Source: Brachybacterium muris (GTDB lineage Bacteria; Actinomycetota; Actinomycetes; Actinomycetales; Dermabacteraceae). From it: a DNA stretch of 64,000 nt. The stretch is taken from assembly GCF_016907455.1 (NCBI RefSeq), contig NZ_JAFBCB010000001.1, positions 744,001 to 808,000 on the forward strand, in the 5' to 3' direction. Below, piece by piece: positions 48,498 through 58,430 of the stretch; position 1 is the first letter of the stretch, and each line of letters begins with the position of its first letter. The translations under genes were made by a program, and so were the position numbers. The notes under the pieces were generated by a model that was given only the letters and a program-made list of their open reading frames with translations, was not told the origin of the DNA and made no database searches.

Positions 48498-48971
48498 ATG
48501 AGCGATCACACCTCCACCCGCCCCCGCCGCACTGCCCGCACCTCCGATCCCACGATCCGGCGCGACCGGGCGGCACCGCCGCCTCCCAGCGATGATCGGC
48601 CGGCAGACCCCTCGCGCATGAGCGCGGCAGAACTGGGACACGCCGGCGAGCAGCTCGCCGCCACCTACCTGGAACGCTGCGGGTTCATGGTGCTGGAGCG
48701 CAACGTCCACCTGCGCACCGGCGAGATCGACATCGTGGCGCTGGAGGGCTCCACCCTCACCTTCATCGAGGTGAAGACCCGCCGCACCCTGGTCACCGGA
48801 GTGCCCCAGGCCGCCGTCACCCCGACCAAGCTGCGGCGCCTGCGCACCCTGGTGGGCACCTACCTGATGGACTCGTCCCCACCGCACCGGGACATCCGCA
48901 TCGACGTGGTCGCCGTGCTCGCTCATGCCGACGGCACCTACGCGATCGAGCATCTGCGCGGAGTGGGCTGA
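48498..48971 (+). CDS. yraN: YraN/UPF0102 nuclease-like protein
   Basis: 157 residues. A disordered ~42-residue start, then the UPF0102 domain with a PD-(D/E)xK-type core: GHAGEQLAATYLERCGF near 48, RTGEIDIVALEG near 75, TFIEVKTRRT near 90. Biochemical role is not settled. Its stop overlaps the comM start. Confidence 0.92.
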   Translation: MSDHTSTRPRRTARTSDPTIRRDRAAPPPPSDDRPADPSRMSAAELGHAGEQLAATYLERCGFMVLERNVHLRTGEIDIVALEGSTLTFIEVKTRRTLVTGVPQAAVTPTKLRRLRTLVGTYLMDSSPPHRDIRIDVVAVLAHADGTYAIEHLRGVG

Positions 48972-50506
48972 TGGGCCACGCACGCACCCTCTCGATCGGG
49001 CTCAGCGGCCTGCAGGGAACCCTGGTCGAGGTGGAGAGCGACGTCTCCAACGGCCTGCCCGCCTTCGCCGTCGTGGGCCTGCCCGACTCCTCCACCCTGC
49101 AGGCCCGTGACCGGGTGAGGGCGGCCTCCGCCCGCAGCGGCGTGCACCTGGCGCAGCGCCGCATCACCACGAACCTCAGCCCGGCTTTCGTCCAGAAGCA
49201 CGGCTCCGGCTTCGACCTGGCCATCGCGGTCTCCGTGATCGCGGCCCAAGGGGACATCGATCCCTCGGGGCCTTCCCGCACCGTGCACCTGGGGGAGCTG
49301 GGCCTGGACGGGCGGATCCGCCCCATCCCCGGCGTGCTGCCCGCCCTCATGGCCGCCCGCGACAGCGGCATCCGCAGGGCCGTGGTGCCGGAGGAGAACC
49401 TCGACGAGGCCGGCCTCATCGCCGGTATCGAGGTCACCGGGGCCGGCCACCTGTCCACCGTCCTGCACCGGTGGGGCGCGAAGATCGCCGTGCAGTCCCG
49501 GCACCCGGTCCTGGCCATCGCCCCCGAACCGGAGCAGCCGGATCCCGCCCTCACCGCCGACTTCAGCGATGTGATCGGCCAGCAGCAGGCACGCCGTGCC
49601 GCTGAGGTCGCCGCAGCCGGCGGGCACCACCTGCTGATGGTGGGGCCACCCGGCGCGGGGAAGACCATGATCGCCTCCCGCATCCCCACCATCCTCCCCG
49701 ACCTCGAGGACGCAGAGGCCCTGGCCGTCTCGGCGATCCACTCCGTGGCCGGCCGCTTCGACGCCCGGCAGGGTCTGCGTCGCCGTCCGCCCTTCGAGAA
49801 CCCTCACCACACCGCCAGCACCGCCGCCGTGGTGGGTGGGGGAGCGGGCATCGCCGGCCCGGGAGCCATCTCCCGAGCCCACTGCGGGGTGCTGTTCCTG
49901 GACGAGGCGCCGGAGTTCTCCTCACGCGTGCTCGAAGCGCTTCGAGAGCCCCTGGAGACAGGCGACATCACACTGCACCGCTCCCGCGGCGTGACGCGCT
50001 ACCCGGCACGGTTCCAACTGGTGCTGGCCGCCAACCCCTGCCCCTGCGGCAAGGCATGGGGCAAGGGAACGGACTGCACCTGCAGCCCGCAGCAACGGCG
50101 CCGCTACCTCACGCGCCTGTCCGGGCCGGTCCTGGACCGGGTGGACATGCGCCTCGGGGTGGGGCCGGTGGACGTGAACAGGGTCGATGCCGACCCCGCA
50201 GAGTCCAGCGCCCAGATCGCCGAACGCGTCCAGGCCGCCCGCGACCGCCAGCGAGAGCGGTATGCAGACCACTCCTTCAGCATCAACGCCCAGCTGCCCG
50301 GCCCCCTGCTGCGCACCCGATTCGCCCCCACCCCACAGGACCGCAGGCTGCTGGACCACGCCCTGTCCCAGGACCGGCTCACCCTGCGCGGTCATGACCG
50401 CGTGCTGCGCCTGGCCTGGACACTCGCCGATCTCGACGGCGCGGACCGCCCCACCGCCGAGCACATCGGCACTGCCCTCACCCTCCGCGAAGGAGACCAC
50501 CGATGA
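48971..50506 (+). CDS. comM: ComM/YifB-family Mg-chelatase-like AAA+ ATPase
   Basis: 511 residues. N-terminal Lon-like fold (GLPAFAVVGLPDSSTLQARD near 30), AAA+ domain with Walker A LLMVGPPGAGKTMIASRIP near 218, Walker B CGVLFLDEAPEFSS near 304, a Cys-rich zinc-like insert NPCPCGKAWGKGTDCTC near 356, and a C-terminal Mg-chelatase-like domain. ComM is a branch-migration helicase in natural transformation. Adjacent dprA supports that role. Confidence 0.94.
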   Translation: MGHARTLSIGLSGLQGTLVEVESDVSNGLPAFAVVGLPDSSTLQARDRVRAASARSGVHLAQRRITTNLSPAFVQKHGSGFDLAIAVSVIAAQGDIDPSGPSRTVHLGELGLDGRIRPIPGVLPALMAARDSGIRRAVVPEENLDEAGLIAGIEVTGAGHLSTVLHRWGAKIAVQSRHPVLAIAPEPEQPDPALTADFSDVIGQQQARRAAEVAAAGGHHLLMVGPPGAGKTMIASRIPTILPDLEDAEALAVSAIHSVAGRFDARQGLRRRPPFENPHHTASTAAVVGGGAGIAGPGAISRAHCGVLFLDEAPEFSSRVLEALREPLETGDITLHRSRGVTRYPARFQLVLAANPCPCGKAWGKGTDCTCSPQQRRRYLTRLSGPVLDRVDMRLGVGPVDVNRVDADPAESSAQIAERVQAARDRQRERYADHSFSINAQLPGPLLRTRFAPTPQDRRLLDHALSQDRLTLRGHDRVLRLAWTLADLDGADRPTAEHIGTALTLREGDHR

Positions 50507-51723
50507 CCTCCCTCGACCATCCGACCGGCCCCGCCGCCTCCACCATCGAGACCGCCCGCATCACGTGGTCCCTCATCGCCGAACCCACCGATGGGGCCGC
50601 TCTCGCGGTCCGCGCCGCCATGGGCAGCGAGGACGCCCTCGACCTGGCCCGCCACGGCACCGTCGAGGATCTGATGCGGCACCTGAAGGGCAAGGTCCCG
50701 ATCGACGACTCGGATCCGGCCCCTGCACGGAAGGACCCCCGGTTGCGCGCCGAGCGGGCACTGGCCCGGTGGAGGCAGCGTCTCGCGACGGTCCGGGTGG
50801 AGGAGGTGCTCGATCATGCGGCGGCCCGCGGTATCCGGGTGCTCACCCCGGAACACCCGCAGTGGCCCCGGCAGCTGGAGGATCTGGAGGCCACCACCCC
50901 GCACTGCCTGTGGGTGCACGGCCCCGGGGACCTCGCCGAACTGGTCGGCAGCAGGTCGGTCGCGATGGTCGGTTCTCGTGCCTCCACCCCCTACGGGGAG
51001 GACACGGCCTCATCGTTGGCCGCGTCCTTCGCCCGCTCCGGAGGGACCGTGGTCTCCGGCGGTGCCTACGGCATCGACGCCGCCGCCCACCGGGGAGCCC
51101 TCGCCGCCGGGCAGGGAGCGACGATCGCGGTCCTTGCCGGTGGCCTGGATTCCCTGTACCCCCGCAGCAACACCCGCCTGCTGGAGGCGATCCGCGAGCG
51201 TCACCTGCTGGTCACCGAGGCCCCGCCCGGCACGGCCCCCACCCGCTGGCGATTCCTGGCCCGCAACCGGCTGATCGCGGCTCTGTCCCAGGCAGTGGTG
51301 GTGGTCGAGGCATCCTGGCGGTCAGGCGCCCTGTCCACGGCGCGCCACGCCAACGGCCTGTCCCGCCATGTCGGTGCCGTTCCCGGACCGATCACCTCCG
51401 CTGCGAGCGCCGGGTGCCACCGGCTGATCCGGGACGAGGGGGCTGTGCTCGTCACCGAGCATTCCGAGGTGCTGGACCTGCTGCCCGGGGGCGAACCCTC
51501 CGGCGACGGTCGCTACGCCAGGCAGGACGAGCTGGACCTGCTCTCCTCCTCGGATCGTCGGGTGCTGGATGCGGTCCCGCCGCGTTCCAGTGCCGCAGTG
51601 GCCACCATCGGCCAGGAGATCGGGATCGGGCAGGACGAGGCGCGCTCGGCCCTTGCACGGCTCGAGCTGCTGGGCCTGGTCGAGGTGCGGGAGGGGCGAG
51701 TGCGACGCGCACGACCGCGCTGA
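50503..51723 (+). CDS. dprA: DNA-processing protein DprA
   Basis: 406 residues. Rossmann-like DprA core from about 140 to 320: SVAMVGSRASTPYGED, TVVSGGAYGIDAAAHRGAL, VLAGGLDSLYPRSN, RFLARNRLIAALSQAVVVVE. C-terminal winged-helix-like region (about 345-400). Loads RecA onto incoming single-stranded DNA during transformation. ATGA overlap with comM. Confidence 0.95.
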   Translation: MTSLDHPTGPAASTIETARITWSLIAEPTDGAALAVRAAMGSEDALDLARHGTVEDLMRHLKGKVPIDDSDPAPARKDPRLRAERALARWRQRLATVRVEEVLDHAAARGIRVLTPEHPQWPRQLEDLEATTPHCLWVHGPGDLAELVGSRSVAMVGSRASTPYGEDTASSLAASFARSGGTVVSGGAYGIDAAAHRGALAAGQGATIAVLAGGLDSLYPRSNTRLLEAIRERHLLVTEAPPGTAPTRWRFLARNRLIAALSQAVVVVEASWRSGALSTARHANGLSRHVGAVPGPITSAASAGCHRLIRDEGAVLVTEHSEVLDLLPGGEPSGDGRYARQDELDLLSSSDRRVLDAVPPRSSAAVATIGQEIGIGQDEARSALARLELLGLVEVREGRVRRARPR

Positions 51724-51811
51724 CCGCGTGTCACGCCCACCCAGAGCTGATCCGGCGCGCCGCGGAGAGCCTTCCTGCCCGTTCCGGGCCGAGCGGGGTC
51801 AGACTAGGAGC

Positions 51812-52888
51812 ATGACCACGTCGCCGCGCCCGGACATCGAGGATCCTCGCGATCGCGCGCTGCTGGACGCCTACACCGAGCATCTGCAACTGGAGCGCGG
51901 CCGGTCCGTGCACACCGTGCGGGCCTACGTGCGCGAAGCCGGCAGCCTGCTCGAGCACCTGCATCACGCCGAACGCATCACGGTGGACGAGATCGACGTG
52001 AACGCCCTGCGGTCCTGGCTGGCCGCTCGCGCCGAGACCGGTGCCTCGGCCAGCACCCTGGCCAGATCCGCTGCCGCCGCACGCACCTTCACCACCTGGC
52101 TGGCCGCGACCGAGCGCATCCCCCATGACGTGGGTGGGCGTCTGCGCGCCCCCAAACGTGGCCGCCATCTGCCCACCGTCCTCTCCGCAGAGCAGACGGC
52201 CGATCTGCTCGACGTCGCCGAGCACACCGCGGATGCACGTACGGACGTGCCCGGCTCCTCCGGGAGCGAGGAGCCCGCATCCCACGATCTCGCCCCGGGC
52301 ACCGCACCCGATGACCCCACCTCCCATGCCGTCGCCCTTCGTGATGCGGCCGTGCTCGAACTGCTCTACTCCTCCGGCCTTCGCGTCTCCGAGCTGGTCG
52401 CTCTGGACCGCACGGGCATCGACCACACCCAGGGAACGGTCCGAGTGCGCGGCAAGGGGGACAAGGAACGCATCGTGCCGGTGGGAGCACCTGCCCTGGA
52501 GGCGATCCGCCGCTGGGAGCGCGAAGGGCGCCCCGTGCTCGCCAAGGACGACGGGCGAGGAAGGGAATCCTCTGAGCGCTCGGTGACCGCAGGGAAGGCT
52601 TCTGGACCTGGTGACGCCCTCTTCCTCGGTGTCCGGGGCGGCAGGCTGGGGGACAGGGCCGTGCGCACCCTGTTGGAACGGGCCTCGGCCCGAGCCGGGA
52701 TCCCGCGCCATCTCAGCCCCCATTCCCTGCGGCACAGCGCCGCCACGCACCTGGTCGAAGGCGGGGCGGACCTCCGCACCGTCCAGGACTTCCTGGGGCA
52801 CTCGTCCCTCGCCACCACACAGATCTACACCCACGTGAGCACGGAGCGGCTGCGCCGCACCGTCGAGCAGGCCCACCCCCGAGCCTGA
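51812..52888 (+). CDS. xerC: Tyrosine recombinase XerC
   Basis: 358 residues. N-terminal SAM-like core-binding domain (1-110) and catalytic domain with Arg in YSSGLRVSELVALD near 188, HSLRHSAATHLVEGG near 307, and nucleophile Tyr in SLATTQIYTHVS near 340. It carries about 30 extra residues (145-175) in the catalytic domain. Resolves chromosome dimers at dif. ATG start at 51812 gives the family N-terminus; CAGACT lies six bases upstream. Confidence 0.93.
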   Translation: MTTSPRPDIEDPRDRALLDAYTEHLQLERGRSVHTVRAYVREAGSLLEHLHHAERITVDEIDVNALRSWLAARAETGASASTLARSAAAARTFTTWLAATERIPHDVGGRLRAPKRGRHLPTVLSAEQTADLLDVAEHTADARTDVPGSSGSEEPASHDLAPGTAPDDPTSHAVALRDAAVLELLYSSGLRVSELVALDRTGIDHTQGTVRVRGKGDKERIVPVGAPALEAIRRWEREGRPVLAKDDGRGRESSERSVTAGKASGPGDALFLGVRGGRLGDRAVRTLLERASARAGIPRHLSPHSLRHSAATHLVEGGADLRTVQDFLGHSSLATTQIYTHVSTERLRRTVEQAHPRA

Positions 52889-52928
52889 GGCTGAGCCCTC
52901 CGCGCACCGGGCACCCGAGGCCGCACAG

Positions 52929-53621
52929 TCAGTCCGCAAGAACCCACCGCGTACCGTGCAGAGGGGTACGCGCTGCCGGGACGGATGCCGGGGGCCTGTC
53001 CGCGTTCGAAGGGCGCACCGACCCCGGCCCGGAGCCCGCCGGGACGCTGCCCGAGCCCCCGCTGCCGCCCAGGGGCAGCAGCACGCTGGGCCCGCGTGCG
53101 CCCAGCAGCAGCATCGGGTCGAGGTAGTCCTCCCCACGGCGCGCTCCCAGGTGCAGGCACGGACCCTCCGGGCAGTGGGGAGCCCCCACCCGCACCTGTG
53201 CGACATGGCCCAGCAGCGATCCCTCAGCGACATGCTCGCCGGCCGCCACCACCGCAGCGACGGGTTCGTACGTGGACAGCAGTCCGTCGGCGTGCAGCAC
53301 GGAGACCACGCCCCGGCCCGCCACTTCACCGGCGAAGCGCACGGTGCCGGCCTCGACCGCCCTCACTGGTGTCCCGACCCCGCCCGGGGCGCTGATGTCC
53401 ACCCCGCGATGTCCCGCCGCGTAGCGGTGCTCCGGCTGCTCGAAGCCGTGCAGCACATGGTGGGGCGGGTCCATCGGCCACCGCCAGCGCCCCTGGCCCG
53501 GGTCCGCTGCCACCGGCGACGCCACCATCACCAGCAACCAGGCGAGCACCGACAGCACCGCCAGCGCAGAGGCCCCCGGGGCAAGGGATCGGCAGGGGGA
53601 GGCGGACGGTGATGAGTGCAT
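52929..53621 (-). CDS. Secreted M23-family peptidase-like protein
   Basis: 230 residues from ATG 53621 (an earlier start adds 22). Signal peptide (ALAVLSVLAWLLVMVASPVA, cut after VAA). The M23 domain has the zinc motif HRGVDISAP and the second-site region GPCLHLGARRGEDYLDP. In classic LytM enzymes this reads HxH; here it is CLH, so the catalytic-base His is Cys. Many actinobacterial relatives share this, so it may be a degenerate or regulatory family. It cleaves or binds peptidoglycan outside the cell. Convergent with xerC. Confidence 0.82.
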   Translation of the reverse strand: MHSSPSASPCRSLAPGASALAVLSVLAWLLVMVASPVAADPGQGRWRWPMDPPHHVLHGFEQPEHRYAAGHRGVDISAPGGVGTPVRAVEAGTVRFAGEVAGRGVVSVLHADGLLSTYEPVAAVVAAGEHVAEGSLLGHVAQVRVGAPHCPEGPCLHLGARRGEDYLDPMLLLGARGPSVLLPLGGSGGSGSVPAGSGPGSVRPSNADRPPASVPAARTPLHGTRWVLAD

Positions 53622-53779
53622 ACGGGCATCCTGGGCAGATGTCCCCGCAGGCCGCGGGCTGCGCGGCGATCCTGTGGACGACGGCATCGTGGGGAGGAAC
53701 CCACCCCGAGGGTGCGAGAGCCACCCCGCTCACGCGAAGAGGTGACGCATCCCGCGCTCGTGGGAGCGAGGGCGTCGGC

Positions 53780-54019
53780 TAGACTGACGTCAGCATCCGG
53801 TCCGTCCGGATGACTTCGCGTGCCCACCAGGGCGGCCGATCTTCGGTCCCTCGCACTCCCGCATCCGTGTGGGCGAAGCGGGGGAGGTCGGCACCCGGGC
53901 ACCAGGCCCCGAGCCGTCCGGCTGCGGGGGAAGAACCGAGAATGCAGGTCCTGCGCGATGACCGCGGACGCCCCTTCGGGTGCGCCGCGTGAGCCCAGGG
54001 CCGAGGAAGAGGCACCACC
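53780..54019 (+). promoter_or_regulatory. rpsB promoter and leader
   Basis: TAGACT (53780-53785) is a good -10 box and would give a leader of about 230 bases before rpsB. The leader begins with a hairpin CATCCGG/CCGGATG (53794-53800, 53806-53812). S2 autoregulates through its leader in other bacteria; here only the length and hairpin are seen. Confidence 0.5.
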
Positions 54020-55012
54020 ATGGCAGTCGTCACCATGCGCCAGCTCCTGGAGAGCGGCGTCCACTTCGGGCACCAGACCCGTCGCTGGAACCCCAAGATG
54101 CGCCGTCACATCTTCACCGAGCGCAACGGCATCTACATCGTCGACCTGATGCAGACGCTGACCTACATCGACAAGGCCTACGACTTCGTCAAGCAGACCG
54201 TGTCCCACGGCGGCACCGTGCTATTCGTCGGCACCAAGAAGCAGGCGCAGGAGTCCATCCAGGAGCAGGCCACCCGCGTGGGCATGCCCTTCGTGAACCA
54301 GCGCTGGCTGGGCGGCATGCTCACCAACCTGCAGACCGTCTCCGCCCGCGTGAACCGCCTCAAGGAGCTCGAGCAGATCGACTTCGACGATGTGGCCTCC
54401 TCCGGCCGCACCAAGAAGGAGCTGCTGATGATGCGCCGCGAGAAGGACAAGCTCGAGCGCACCCTCGGTGGCATCCGCGACATGTCCCGCGCCCCCAGCG
54501 CGGTGTGGATCGTGGACACCAACAAGGAGCACCTCGCCGTCGACGAGGCCCAGAAGCTGAACATCCCCGTCGTCGCGATCCTGGACACCAACTGCGATCC
54601 CGACGAGGTCACCTACCCGATCCCCGGCAACGACGACGCGATCCGCTCCGTCACCCTGCTGACCCGGGTCGTCGCCGATGCGGTGGCCGCCGGTCTGCAG
54701 GAGCGTCACGCCAAGAGCACCGGCGGCGAGAAGAACGTCTCCGCCGTCGACGCCGAGCCCCTGGCCGAGTGGGAGCGCGAGCTCCTCGCCCAGTCCGAGG
54801 TCCAGCAGAAGGACGCCCCGGCCGAGCAGTCCGTGGCCTCCGAGTCCACCGAGGCGCCCGCCGAGGAGTCCGCTGAGGACACCGTCACCGCCGACGAGGC
54901 CTCCGAGGCCGAGAAGGCTGAGAAGACCGAGTCGACCGAGTCCGCGGAGTCCACGGAGTCCACCGAGGACGCCGACAAGGCTGAGAAGACCGAGGCCCCC
55001 GCGGCCGAGTGA
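54020..55012 (+). CDS. rpsB: 30S ribosomal protein S2 with acidic C-terminal extension
   Basis: 330 residues; S2 core about 1-235 ([52 protein letters not shown]). The last ~70 residues are a Ser/Thr/Glu repeat (STES-type units) like the acidic tail on S16 in this genome. ATG with GAGGAAGAGG upstream. Co-transcribed with tsf. Confidence 0.96.
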   Translation: MAVVTMRQLLESGVHFGHQTRRWNPKMRRHIFTERNGIYIVDLMQTLTYIDKAYDFVKQTVSHGGTVLFVGTKKQAQESIQEQATRVGMPFVNQRWLGGMLTNLQTVSARVNRLKELEQIDFDDVASSGRTKKELLMMRREKDKLERTLGGIRDMSRAPSAVWIVDTNKEHLAVDEAQKLNIPVVAILDTNCDPDEVTYPIPGNDDAIRSVTLLTRVVADAVAAGLQERHAKSTGGEKNVSAVDAEPLAEWERELLAQSEVQQKDAPAEQSVASESTEAPAEESAEDTVTADEASEAEKAEKTESTESAESTESTEDADKAEKTEAPAAE

Positions 55013-55018
55013 TCACGG

Positions 55019-55049
55019 GGCCCGGGGAGCGCACGCCGCTCCCCGGGCC
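55019..55049 (+). terminator. Hairpin between rpsB and tsf
   Basis: Perfect 13-bp arms GGCCCGGGGAGCG (55019-55031) and complement (55037-55049), seven bases after rpsB. No T-run; probably a partial terminator or processing site that lowers tsf relative to rpsB. Confidence 0.55.
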
Positions 55050-55107
55050 ACCCCGGGGCGGCCAGGCCGCCCCACCCCCGCAAGCATCTCCCACAAGGAA
55101 GAGGAAC

Positions 55108-55932
55108 ATGGCCAACTACACGGCAGCCGACATCAAGGCGATCCGCGAGTCCACCGGCGCGGGCATGCTCGACGTGAAGAAGGCCCTGGACGAGGCGAAC
55201 GGCGACTCCGCCAAGGCGGTCGAGCTGATCCGCGTCAAGGGTCTGAAGGGCATCGCCAAGCGCGAGGGCCGCACCGCGTCCGAGGGCCTCATCGCCGTCG
55301 ACGTGCGCGACAGCGAGGGCGGCCAGACCGGCACCCTGGTCGAGCTCAACTCCGAGACCGACTTCGTCGCCAAGAACGACAAGTTCGTGGCCCTGGGCGA
55401 CGAGGCCGTGGCCGCGGCCGTCGAGTCCGGCGCCACCGAGCCGGCCGAGCTCGCCGAGACCCCCTTCGGCGAGGCCCTCACCAACGCAGGCGCCACCATG
55501 GGCGAGAAGATCCTGGTCCGTCGCATCGGCCGCGTCTCCGGCGAGGTCGTCACCGACTACATGCACCGCACCAACAAGGACCTGCCCCCGCAGGTCGGCG
55601 TGCTGGTCGCCACCGACAAGGCCGGTGCCGAGGTGGCGCGCGACGTCGCCATGCACATCGCCGCCTACTCCCCGCAGTACCTCACCCGCGAGGACGTCCC
55701 CGCCGACATCGTCGAGAACGAGCGTCGCATCGCCGAGGAGACCGCGAGGAACGAGGGCAAGCCCGAGCAGGCGCTGCCCAAGATCGTCGAGGGTCGCCTC
55801 AACGGCTTCTTCAAGGAGAACGTGCTGCTGGAGCAGGGCTTCGCGAAGGACCCCAAGCAGACCGTCGGCAAGATCGTGGAGGAGGCCGGTGGCAAGGTCA
55901 CCGGTTTCGTCCGCTTCCGCGTCGGCAACTGA
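55108..55932 (+). CDS. tsf: Elongation factor Ts
   Basis: 274 residues. UBA-like N-terminus (ADIKAIRESTGAGMLDVKKA), EF-Tu contact LVELNSETDFVAKND near 80, then the two-part core domain. Exchanges GDP on EF-Tu. ATG at 55108 has GGAAGAGG upstream and matches the family start. Confidence 0.96.
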   Translation: MANYTAADIKAIRESTGAGMLDVKKALDEANGDSAKAVELIRVKGLKGIAKREGRTASEGLIAVDVRDSEGGQTGTLVELNSETDFVAKNDKFVALGDEAVAAAVESGATEPAELAETPFGEALTNAGATMGEKILVRRIGRVSGEVVTDYMHRTNKDLPPQVGVLVATDKAGAEVARDVAMHIAAYSPQYLTREDVPADIVENERRIAEETARNEGKPEQALPKIVEGRLNGFFKENVLLEQGFAKDPKQTVGKIVEEAGGKVTGFVRFRVGN

Positions 55933-55977
55933 TCGACCGTCACCACAGGATCCGCGCGTGAGCGCGGACACCTGATC

Positions 55978-56006
55978 GCGGCCCCGCACCCTCGGTGCGG
56001 GGCCGC
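55978..56006 (+). terminator. Terminator after tsf
   Basis: Perfect 13-bp arms GCGGCCCCGCACC (55978-55990) and complement (55994-56006) with a 3-base loop, 45 bases after tsf and before pyrH. No T-run, as with most terminators here. Confidence 0.7.
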
Positions 56007-56048
56007 GCCGGTATCATCGCCCAGGACCACGCCCGCGGAAGGACTGTC

Positions 56049-56804
56049 ATGACCCAGACCATCACCTCCCCGATCCCCGTGATGCCCCGGCGCACCGACG
56101 GCCGCCGGGTGCTGCTGAAGCTCTCCGGTGAGGCGTTCGGCGGCGGCGCCGTCGGCGTCGATCCCGATGTCGTCTCCCGCATCGCCGCCGAGATCGCCGA
56201 GGGCGTCGCCCAGGGCGTCCAGTGCGCCATCGTGGTGGGCGGCGGCAACTTCTTCCGCGGTGCGGAGCTGTCCCAGCGCGGCATGGACCGCCGCCGCGCC
56301 GACTACATGGGCATGCTGGGCACCGTCATGAACTGCCTGGCACTGCAGGACTTCCTGGAGCAGCGCGGGGTCAGCACCCGCGTGCAGACCGCCATCGAGA
56401 TGGGACAGGTCGCCGAGCCGTACATCCCGCTGCGTGCCGTGCGGCACCTCGAGAAGGGGCGCGTGGTGATCTTCGGCGCCGGCGCCGGGATGCCCTACTT
56501 CTCCACCGACACCGTGGCCGTGCAGCGCGCACTGGAGATCGGCTGTGAGGAAGTGCTGATGGCCAAGAACGGCGTGGACGGCGTGTACACCGCCGACCCC
56601 CGCACCGACCCCACTGCCGAGCGTCTCGAGGCCGTCACCTACAACGAGGCCCTCCAACGCGGCCTGAAGGTGGTCGATGCCACCGCATTCAGCCTCTGCA
56701 TGGACAACAGCCAGTCGATGATGGTGTTCGGGCTGGACGAGCCGGGCAACATCACCCGGGCCCTGCGCGGTGACCGCATCGGCACTGTCGTCACCGGCGA
56801 CTGA
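56049..56804 (+). CDS. pyrH: Uridylate kinase
   Basis: 251 residues, amino-acid-kinase fold. Phosphorylates UMP. Blocks: [12 protein letters not shown] near 21, [12 protein letters not shown] near 60, [13 protein letters not shown] near 156, [12 protein letters not shown] near 176. ATG 56049 has GGAAGGA upstream; TATCAT at 56012 may be its -10. Confidence 0.95.
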   Translation: MTQTITSPIPVMPRRTDGRRVLLKLSGEAFGGGAVGVDPDVVSRIAAEIAEGVAQGVQCAIVVGGGNFFRGAELSQRGMDRRRADYMGMLGTVMNCLALQDFLEQRGVSTRVQTAIEMGQVAEPYIPLRAVRHLEKGRVVIFGAGAGMPYFSTDTVAVQRALEIGCEEVLMAKNGVDGVYTADPRTDPTAERLEAVTYNEALQRGLKVVDATAFSLCMDNSQSMMVFGLDEPGNITRALRGDRIGTVVTGD

Positions 56805-56932
56805 CGCCGCAGCGCTCCCGGCCCCGACCGGCCGGACCTGCCCGATCTTCCACCCCCATCGATCTGCCAGCGGCCCACCTGCACGTGCGGGACAATGGAC
56901 GCACCACCCCACAACGATTCGAGGAGCACACC

Positions 56933-57499
56933 GTGAGCGACGACATCGCAAGCATCCTGAAGGACGCCGAGAAGAAGATGGCCAAGTCCGTCGAGGTCAC
57001 CAAGGAGGAGTTCACCTCCATCCGCACGGGCCGCGCCAACGCCGCGATGTTCCAGGGGATCACCGTGGAGTACTACGGCGCCCCCACCCCGCTGAACCAG
57101 CTGGCGTCGCTGCAGTTCCCCGAGGCCCGCACCGTGATCGTCACCCCCTACGACAAGACCGCCACTGCAGCGGTGGAGACCGCCCTGCGCGAGTCCGACC
57201 TGGGCGTGAACCCCACCAACAACGGCGACAACCTGCGCATCGTGCTCCCGGCCCTGACCGAGGAGCGCCGCAAGGAGTACGTGAAGCTGGCACGCACCAA
57301 GGCCGAGGACGGCCGCGTCTCCGTGCGCGGTACCCGCGGCAACGCCAAGAAGGCGCTCGAGAAGCTGGTCAAGGACAAGCTGGTGGGCGAGGACGAGGGC
57401 GTGCGCTCGGAGAAGGACCTGGACGCGTTGACCAAGAAGTACGTGGAGCAGGTGGACCAGGCGCTGGCCGCCAAGGAGACCGAGCTCGAGACCATCTGA
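56933..57499 (+). CDS. frr: Ribosome recycling factor
   Basis: 188 residues, usual length. Splits post-termination ribosomes with EF-G. Blocks: FTSIRTGRANAAMFQGITVE near 27, YYGAPTPLNQLA, and LTEERRKEYVKLARTKAEDG near 108. GTG start with GAGGAG upstream; an earlier in-frame ATG gives a non-family extension. Confidence 0.96.
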   Translation: MSDDIASILKDAEKKMAKSVEVTKEEFTSIRTGRANAAMFQGITVEYYGAPTPLNQLASLQFPEARTVIVTPYDKTATAAVETALRESDLGVNPTNNGDNLRIVLPALTEERRKEYVKLARTKAEDGRVSVRGTRGNAKKALEKLVKDKLVGEDEGVRSEKDLDALTKKYVEQVDQALAAKETELETI

Positions 57500-57530
57500 C
57501 GGTGGTCCTGCTGCTGCCCCGCTGCGCTCC

Positions 57531-58430
57531 GTGACCGCCGGTCCCTTTCACGAGGCCGCCTCGACCACACTCGAGGCGGCCCCGTCGGCGTCGACCGATG
57601 CCCCTGTCCAGCACGCCAAGAGGCGCGGACCGGGCCGGAACCTCCCCGCCGCGATCGCGGTGGGGGCCGCTCTGGGAGGTCTCCTGCTGGGCGCCGTGTT
57701 CGTCCTGCCCCAGGCCTTCCCCGTGGTGGTCGCGATCGCCCTGTGCCTTGGAGTGCTGGAGCTGACCCGGGCCCTGTCGCACGGGGGACTGCGGGTGCCT
57801 GCGGTCCCCTTGCTGGTGGGCGTGATCGGCATGGTGGTCTCCACCGTCACCCACGGTGTGAACGGCCTGGTGATCGCCACCGCGGCCGCCGTGTGCGTGC
57901 TGATCCTGTGGCGGGTCTCCGACTCCATGGGCCTGACCGCCCTGCGTGACGTGACAGGCGGGGTGTTCACCCTGGCCTGGGTGCCGTTCCTGGGCTGCTT
58001 CATCCTGCTGCTGTTCTCGAGGGAGGAGGGGCCGTGGCTGGTGCTGCTGGCCGTGCTGGTGCCGGTGGCGAACGACATCGGTGGCTACGTGGCCGGGGTG
58101 CTGTTCGGCTCGCACCCCATGGCCCCGAGCATCAGCCCCAAGAAGAGCTGGGAAGGGTTCGCCGGATCCCTGGTGGCCGGCGTGGCCGCCGCCATCATCG
58201 TCACCGTCACCGCGATCGATGCCCCCTGGTGGATCGGAGCGGTGCTCGGTGTGGTGCTGGTGCTGGTCTCCACCGGCGGCGACCTCGCCGAGTCACTGCT
58301 CAAGCGCGATCTGCGCATCAAGGACATGGGGCACCTTCTGCCCGGTCACGGCGGCATGATGGACAGGCTCGACTCCATCCTGCTGGCCGCACCGACCACC
58401 TACATCATGCTGGAGATCCTGCTGCCATGA
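57531..58430 (+). CDS. cdsA: Phosphatidate cytidylyltransferase
   Basis: 299 residues, eight or so hydrophobic helices after a ~38-residue charged start. CTP plus phosphatidate gives CDP-diacylglycerol, the precursor of all phospholipids. The CDS signature is near the end: [20 protein letters not shown] then [12 protein letters not shown]. Also [13 protein letters not shown] near 200. GTG start. ATGA overlap with rlmN. Confidence 0.95.
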   Translation: MTAGPFHEAASTTLEAAPSASTDAPVQHAKRRGPGRNLPAAIAVGAALGGLLLGAVFVLPQAFPVVVAIALCLGVLELTRALSHGGLRVPAVPLLVGVIGMVVSTVTHGVNGLVIATAAAVCVLILWRVSDSMGLTALRDVTGGVFTLAWVPFLGCFILLLFSREEGPWLVLLAVLVPVANDIGGYVAGVLFGSHPMAPSISPKKSWEGFAGSLVAGVAAAIIVTVTAIDAPWWIGAVLGVVLVLVSTGGDLAESLLKRDLRIKDMGHLLPGHGGMMDRLDSILLAAPTTYIMLEILLP

